Shown here one piece after another: positions 57,554 through 64,000 of a DNA stretch of 64,000 bases. The translations under genes and the position numbers were made by a program. The notes below the pieces were generated by a model, which was given only the letters and a program-made list of their open reading frames with translations, had not been told where the DNA came from and searched no databases. Each line of letters begins with the position of its first letter. Within the stretch, counting starts at the first letter, position 1. The stretch is from Diprion similis (Eukaryota > Arthropoda > Insecta > Hymenoptera > Diprionidae), in assembly GCF_021155765.1 (NCBI RefSeq), contig NC_060108.1:18067025-18131024 (forward strand), written 5' to 3'.

Positions 57554-60479
57554 GAAACAGTTAATTGGTGTGTATGCATATGGTAGAACTAATTACAGTT
57601 AAAATTATATTGAGGGACTATTCATTTGTAGTATAAAAATTACATTAAAGATTAAACAAAAATATATCAAGATCCTTTTAATGTTGGACAAAAAAAGGAC
57701 TAATAGGTATGAAGTTATATTACTCGAGATGAACGGTTAGCACTTCTACCAATTTATCCCTCTCCATAACATACTCCTTTTACCAAAAAATGATACAGTT
57801 GTTAACTAACAATATAATCACTAATGAAATAACATAATCCGGTCGTGCATGAAAAATGATGAATGTATAGAATCTGAACTTACTCAAAGTTTCTGACAAT
57901 TTTTACTTTCATTTAAATTACGTGAAAAATAGTTTTTGTTTTGTTCGATATGGTAGAATAAAACAAACATAAAATCCGTTTATGAGTACTCTTTTTACTT
58001 AAAGTAGAAAATAATAAACAAAAAATAATATTCTTCAACAGTCATTTTAATTATTGAAATTGTGTGGGCAATTACACATGCCTAATAATAATTCAATGAT
58101 GGCAATAGGGTAATGACAATATGTTCCCAGGTGATTCAAGTAATTAACACATGTTAACATGCCGTCGTAGTACATGGATATGAATTGTTTGGTGTGAATA
58201 AAACTTTCTTATAGTAATCTAATCGCTAGTAAAGATAGATAGATTTATTATACATACATTATACAGTATGATCAATGTTAACGACGGTCTTTGAAATTTG
58301 TTACGTTTTGAAAATTTATAATTTTAAAAAATTATAAAAGTAATAAAACTTGCAAACAGTAAATCCCATTTTTTTTTTCTTAATGTGTTTTAGAAATTGT
58401 ATATAGTGTAAAATGCGCTCTATAGGTGAAAAATACTTTTAAAAAACGCCACATTTACTGCATTAACCCTTTGCGGTCGTATTAAATTGGACATGGGTGT
58501 TGTTTGGTGGCTGGGAGTACACAAACAGACGCAAAGGGTTAAAATAGGATTTAAGTTGTGGGTTTCAAAATAAACTATCCATTGTAAAGTATTCATTGAT
58601 TTAGGATTTATTGTTACTTGAACTGTGTATTAGTAAGATGTGCATTAAAAGTATGAAAAGGTGATTCTACTTAAAACCAATCATTATTTTAGCTAGTTCA
58701 CGATCAAAAAAAAAATCGTATTCATTTGATACCTATGGATACAAGGACTGATATCTTGCTGCGTGCATATTAGTTTGAAATGAAGTTTTGAGTCCAATCG
58801 CAACCTTATCCGATACAGAGATGTGGATTTTAAAAACTATCTTCACTTTAAAATGATCAGCAACTTGTTAAATTATTACCTCCACGTATTACAATGCTTT
58901 TTGGACGTCAATCACTGCCATTCACCATCGTGCTCACTTCATAATTCATGAAACCAACTCTCATACTCATATCACAAAAATTTTATTATACAAATTAGTG
59001 TACATCCGTTATATGTCATTTGAATCCTGTATGGTGTGTCAAAAGTTTCTTTAAGCAGCGATTACGACCATCATTATTTGATCTCTTAGAGTACTTTTTA
59101 ATGTATGAATAACTAATGAAAAAAAGTTGACAAAAGCGATTTGAAGAAACTTTTTAGTTTTCCAGTAAGCATTTATAGCAGGTATTATTTCGTAGATACC
59201 TTAAGTGAACTACAGATCCCCAATGAATGCGTAATAATAAATCCAAAATAATATTAATTTGTAAAGTTTACTGGCTTATACATATATTACAAATCAACTA
59301 TAATTTTATATATGTATACGTAATTTCTATATACCTTAACGAAGTTACATTAATATTTTTACAAGTTTTTACATCTGACTATTTGTGTAGAATGTATATT
59401 AGTGGCCTTTATTTAGACCTTGGACGAGATTTTTATCATTCGCACACCAAATCGATTCCATATCGATCGAAAAAAAGGATGGATTTCCTTACTTAGAATA
59501 CACGTGTTATGGCTATATTCTCAGTGCATATTTTATTGTAACAGTAATAATTAAAATATACACACCCTCTAGATTCGAATTTTTCGTTTAGTGGGTGTGC
59601 AATTCGTCTAGCTTGCCTGATATGATGATGTGGATTTTTTATCAGATAGTAGCACCAACGCCCACTAAAATCTCGCAGTTGCAGATTTTTTTGAAAATTA
59701 TTACTCTGACAAGAAAATATATACTGACAATGCAGACAAAATACATGTATTTAAATGGGGAAATCCATCCTCTTACAGGCAGAGGTTTCGAGTTAGAGTT
59801 GAGATGAAAATCTGAAAAAATGAGGGGATTATTTTTGAATTATTTGTATTCGATATGGGAGGCGAATGATAAAAAATTCGTCCGAGCCCTAAATAAGGAC
59901 CACTCTGATGTAAATATATATTACTATGTATAGAATTTAATATTAATCTCACAAGTTTTATGTGGTTTATAATATTTCGAAGATAATAATGTAAATATTC
60001 ATAGTTCTTGGTATTTATTAGCTACCACAAAATATTTCTATCAAAGCAATTCTCTTATTTACACTACATATATTTACTCTGCTATCAAAAATTGGATGTG
60101 AAACTCATTGAAGCCATATAAAATTATCGATGTATAAAAATTTATAACCTTAGAATAGGTAAGCAATGTTTTAGTAGATCTCTGATAAACTTGATTAAAG
60201 AAGCTGTGTAGACTATTTCATCTATTGTTTATACGGTATTTATACTCTTCAAGCACAGATGAGTCGAACATAGCGATAATTTTTGATAACTTTAATCATA
60301 ATGCAAACTTTTTGTCACATCAGAATCCACTTTCTGGATGATATGAGTTTACTTGGTTAGCTGTAAGAAAAAATCATTTTACAAAATTATTTAGTATGTA
60401 TAGAATCCCAAAATAATCATTTAAAAATAACCACAGTAATTTAAAAATCAAAACAAAAATAATTCTCCACTGGAATAAA
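57554..60479. other. 3' regions of the NSD gene and TMEM63, non-coding
   Basis: This 2.9-kb AT-rich stretch lies between converging genes. It contains AATAAA at 57957-57962, suitable for the NSD-type gene, and a tiny TTAA-flanked foldback element at 58467-58538. Short ORFs have no family resemblance. A weak inverted match around TTTAGTGGG lies at 59586 and near 59665. Confidence 0.5.
58467..58538. mobile_element. 72-bp piggyBac-like miniature element flanked by TTAA
   Basis: The sequence starts CCCTTTGCGGTC and ends GACGCAAAGGG, an inverted repeat with one extra G on the left. It is bounded on both sides by TTAA (58463-58466 and 58539-58542). TTAA target duplication with ends beginning CCC is the signature of piggyBac-family transposons. 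At 72 bp it can only be a non-autonomous relic. The interior is unique. Confidence 0.65.
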
Positions 60480-63400
60480 TTAAACCCTTGGTTCCCGTCC
60501 ATAATCTTGATACAACCTTGGACTTTCTTGCATTACCACCATGTTGGAGTCAGTGGGAACATCGGAGAGATCCTCAACGATTTCTGATGATAGAGTAGCA
60601 GTCGAATTCTGGACACCAGTTTCCACAGGACTATTTGGTATAGGTTTTACTCTCAATACTGGTGGTATAAAACTTTGTGCCGTACCCAGATCCCCTCTTG
60701 GGGTTTGCATCTAAAAAGGTGAATATTCTAGACTAGAGGAGCTACTAAATTTGAATGCAAGTAAAGTGAGCGCTAATCCTTTCTTCTTTTTTCTTTCGGT
60801 TCACAGAGTACTGATATTATTAATTCAATACTGAATAACTGAGTCTTACTTTTGATTTTGATGTGGGTAATGATGCACCAGTAACAAGACCCAAAACACT
60901 GATGGCTAGTCCAATAAGCTGAACTGCAGCAAGCGGAGAAAGACCTCTACGCACTATACCTAGTGCTAAAAGACTTGTTTGAGCTAAAACAGGAGCAACA
61001 CCTGCTGCTGAGGTAGCTGCTCCAGCAAGTCGACCTCCACCTATACTAGGTCCGTAAGCAAAGGACAGATTATGTCTGTCAACCTGTGAAAAAAGAGATA
61101 ACATAACAAATCAGAAATCTCAAAGAATAGCAATTACGTGGTTTTTCCTATGATAGAAAACAGGTTCATCAAAATTGATATCATTTTTAAAATTCAGTTT
61201 CCACGTACCAGATGTTTGACACATAAGTACAACAATCCGAACGGTGTTATCAACGGACAGGCTAAACTGTAGACCGTGGTCATGGTAAAGACAAGTAACA
61301 GCCATGCATAGTGGGCTCCAAGTGGAAATTCCCATAATACTGCTCTCCTGACTGCAACACGTTCAGCACGACTTCTGGCTACGCATAATCTGAATGTGTA
61401 CAGAGCTAGTTCAGGAAATCTCACTAATTCCAACCCACATCCCACAAGCGCGGCAGTCACTACGTAGTTCACGAATAGAGCACCCTAATAAAGTAAGTAA
61501 ATTAATTTAATTTTAAGATGCTATTCATTAGATGAATATGAAAAAATTCCAAATGGTACTTTACCTGATCTGGTAAAAATACACATTCCCACCTATTTGC
61601 TGTGCCATTACTAACATTGACGGTCCAACTTAAAAGTGCTTGTGCACTAGTCAATCCCAGACTTGGCAATATGAGGACCATCAGTAGCAGCAGTAGTAAA
61701 GTTTTTCGCATAACTGCTCGATTTAAACCACTTCTAGTCCAATGTTTTACCAACGCTTCACTTTTGCCAACCAATGCTGGCATCACAGCAGCTACGCTTA
61801 CTAACATCACTGTTGGCAAGAAGGAGGAAACTAAGGGACTCAAATTACTTATTTCTCCTGTAATTGGTATTTTATTCAAAGCTGATACTATGACCTAAAG
61901 GGTGAAAAGAATATTCAGGCAATGAGTTTTCATTGCATTCTATGAGTATTTTATAATTATTATAAAAGTATGTATTTGAATTCAAATGACTTACCGCAGG
62001 TGTGGTAAGGAAGAACAAGGTGACACCAAGTATCAAATTGATTAAAACGGCATTGAGGTACCAGCAAGGTCTAGCTATGCTTAAATTTTCCCAAAATATG
62101 TCTGATGGTGCTGGAGCATAATTAACTGACCATTTTATAGTCGGAGATAGTCTCAATTGTCTTTTCATAGTTCTAGCTGCACCTGGTGTACCTGAAAAAT
62201 TTGAAAATAAGTATTTCTAATGCAAGCTACAAGTTATTTAACCAGAAATTACTCAACCACTGATACAAAAAGCAACTTTCGCGTTGTATAATTTCAGGAT
62301 TTCTTTCAACATACCCAATGTAACAAATGCCATTCCTAGTGGCCTAGCTAAAGCTGCTTTTCTTTCCTCATCAACCAACGCAGTTAGCTTGAATTCTTCC
62401 AGTGCATAAAACTCTTGGGCATCCACCTGGTGCGTGAAAATATAGTATTACTAAAACCAGATGTATACATTCTCACGTCGAACTTATCCTTGCATCACAT
62501 ACCGTATGACAACAGCAACCAAGAACTTCTCCACAAGGATATGGATACATTTTTAAAGGTGGCCGCTGCTTTGCATAATTTTCACAGTACAACCTTGCTT
62601 GCTCTGCACAATCTCTTTGAAGGTCTAGTTCCGTGAGCCGCTTGATATCGTGTGCCAGAGTTACATCTTCGACTGTGAGTGTAGGAAATGCTTCTCTATA
62701 AATCAGACACTGTTAAATTTTTACTAAAAAAAACTAACAAGGTCCACACAACCATCAAAAGTGAACAATGATAGTAATTCTCATTGGTTCATACTTCTAC
62801 CAAAATTCTCTGATAGTAATCTAGTAAAATTTAATAATGAGATTTTGTTTTTTCATCACTACCAGTATTACAATTTGGAGACATATCAGGACAATAATAA
62901 TGGAACAATACATTTAGTTATGTATACCTGAAATATTGAGTAAGAGCTTCTACGTTACATTGGTGCTTTGGTATATCTGTAATGAGTAATGTTCTAGCAG
63001 CAAGTTCTCCAGCTGGTCTAGCATCTCGAACCTGTAACGAAAATCATATTTCCATTAAAACCATAGATTATGTCTTCTTGGATTAGAATATTTTTGTTAT
63101 TTTTCAAATAGATCAGTTTTGAAAAGAGGAGTATATTATTACCTGTTTCATGAAACGTCTCATTATAATACTTCCGATTGGAAGATAAGACAAAATTAGG
63201 AGACTATGGACCCAAACCCAGTCGGAAGTAGGATCAATATTAGACAGAGTCGTGTGACCAAATCTTGTCCCATTGCCTTGCAAATTCCCGTGAAAATTAA
63301 TTGGTAAAGCGATGCAAAGAGCAGCTGCTGTCATTAATGCTGTCAACAGTATCAAATACCGCTCAAATGAAACGTAAAGCAAGCCATCTGGGCCTGCACG

Positions 63401-64000
63401 TCTCAGTAACTCTTCATCTCTGAAAATCAGTAGAAGTAAATACAAATGGAATTGTTGATCTTCCATATTAAGGAATCTCTCCCTTTAGACCCACTCTTTA
63501 GATCCAATTTGTTCAATTTCAAGATAAAACATTATATTCGTATTCTATTGATAATTTATAGTTTTGTCGTATTCGTTATACTAACGTTATTCTAAACGCA
63601 GTGACGATCCATGATAGGAATCCCCTGTCCACGTGAGCTAGTTGGAAATTAACGGAAGCCTCGACACCCACAACATCAATTTCTCTACCATCATTATCCC
63701 CATAAAATAATTCAGTCCATCTATTATCGGATTTTTGTAATAAGGCAAGTCTCCCATAGTTCCATGCTCTTTTCCGCAGTAATCCAAATATCAGTACTAA
63801 TATCTGAAGAAAAAAAAGGAAAGTTTTATTTGCTATCAAGTAACAAAGAAAATGGTACAATTGATGTATATTACAATGAAAAAAAGGTTTAAAACATAAC
63901 AAAAAATAAAAAAAGGATAACCATATTTTACCAAGAAACCAATAGTATTCAACAATAAATTTTCTGGGATTCCGGAGTAGACATCTGTAATAATCGTTGC
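60480..64000 (-). CDS. Tmem63: TMEM63/CSC1-like mechanosensitive cation channel, partial (5' end beyond window)
   Basis: TMEM63 proteins are OSCA-family osmo- and mechanosensitive channels of plasma and endolysosomal membranes. Exons in transcript order: 64000-63932 (partial), 63803-63586, 63419-63143, 63031-62928, 62695-62503, 62426-62315, 62191-61995, 61894-61565, 61484-61209, 61083-60850, 60710-60480. They join in frame to 746 codons plus stop. Visible family segments: FGLLRKRAWNYGRLALL after the first membrane helix, RAGPDGLLYVSFERYL, RTLLITDIPKH of the cytosolic RRM-like domain, PSDIFWENL before the pore helices, FFLTTPAVIVSALNKIP, WECVFLPDQGALFVNYV, and LYLCVKHLVDRHNLSFAY. Roughly ten hydrophobic helices can be traced, and a polar tail of about 75 residues ends the protein. 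Only the extreme N-terminus is missing, as human members have about 800 aa. The gene converges on the methyltransferase. Confidence 0.94.

Noticed and set aside
59586-59668. Weak inverted repeat around TTTAGTGGG
   Set aside because: Only nine to twelve bases match with gaps, which is within chance in AT-rich DNA.

Overview
The window is nuclear DNA from an insect, most likely a hymenopteran and possibly an early-branching one such as a sawfly. The order rests on protein character and gene structure only and is an inference. The DNA is AT-rich, genes are split by many short GT-AG introns, and eight protein-coding genes can be spliced by eye with every exon junction in frame. The products have family-typical lengths.

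Layout from left to right: carnitine O-acetyltransferase (CRAT, +, 819-4114) converges on protein O-fucosyltransferase 1 (POFUT1, -, 4364-6909). The PP2A activator PTPA (-, 7286-9036) follows in tandem and shares a divergent upstream region with sorting nexin 17 (SNX17, +, 10098-12303). After 4.5 kb of non-coding DNA comes the Hippo/MST kinase (hpo, -, 16833-20241), head to head with its pathway's effector, the co-activator Yorkie/YAP (yki, +, 23224-42240). Ribosomal protein S18 (-, 47946-49342) is divergent from an NSD/Mes-4-type SET methyltransferase (+, 50157-57553). A TMEM63/CSC1-type channel (-, 60480 to beyond 64000) is cut by the right edge and lacks its N-terminus.

The most striking arrangement is hpo and yki side by side. 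The kinase that starts the Hippo cascade and the transcriptional co-activator it finally restrains are divergently transcribed, with about 3 kb between their start codons. That interval holds a long imperfect inverted repeat and a CpG-rich island that continues into yki exon 1. Yki intron 1 is 15.9 kb, cuts through the first WW domain, and is packed with microsatellites (GA, TA, CA, TTCG, CTAC, GAA, homopolymeric G and C) to a degree seen nowhere else in the window.

Two short mobile-element-like sequences were found by eye: a 608-bp element with 24-bp terminal inverted repeats downstream of yki, and a 72-bp TTAA-flanked piggyBac-like miniature element downstream of the methyltransferase. No tRNA, rRNA, CRISPR array or prokaryote-type defence system was seen.

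Functionally, besides the Hippo pair the window holds housekeeping and signalling genes: acyl-carnitine metabolism, Notch O-fucosylation, phosphatase regulation, endosomal recycling, translation, H3K36 methylation and mechanosensitive ion transport.
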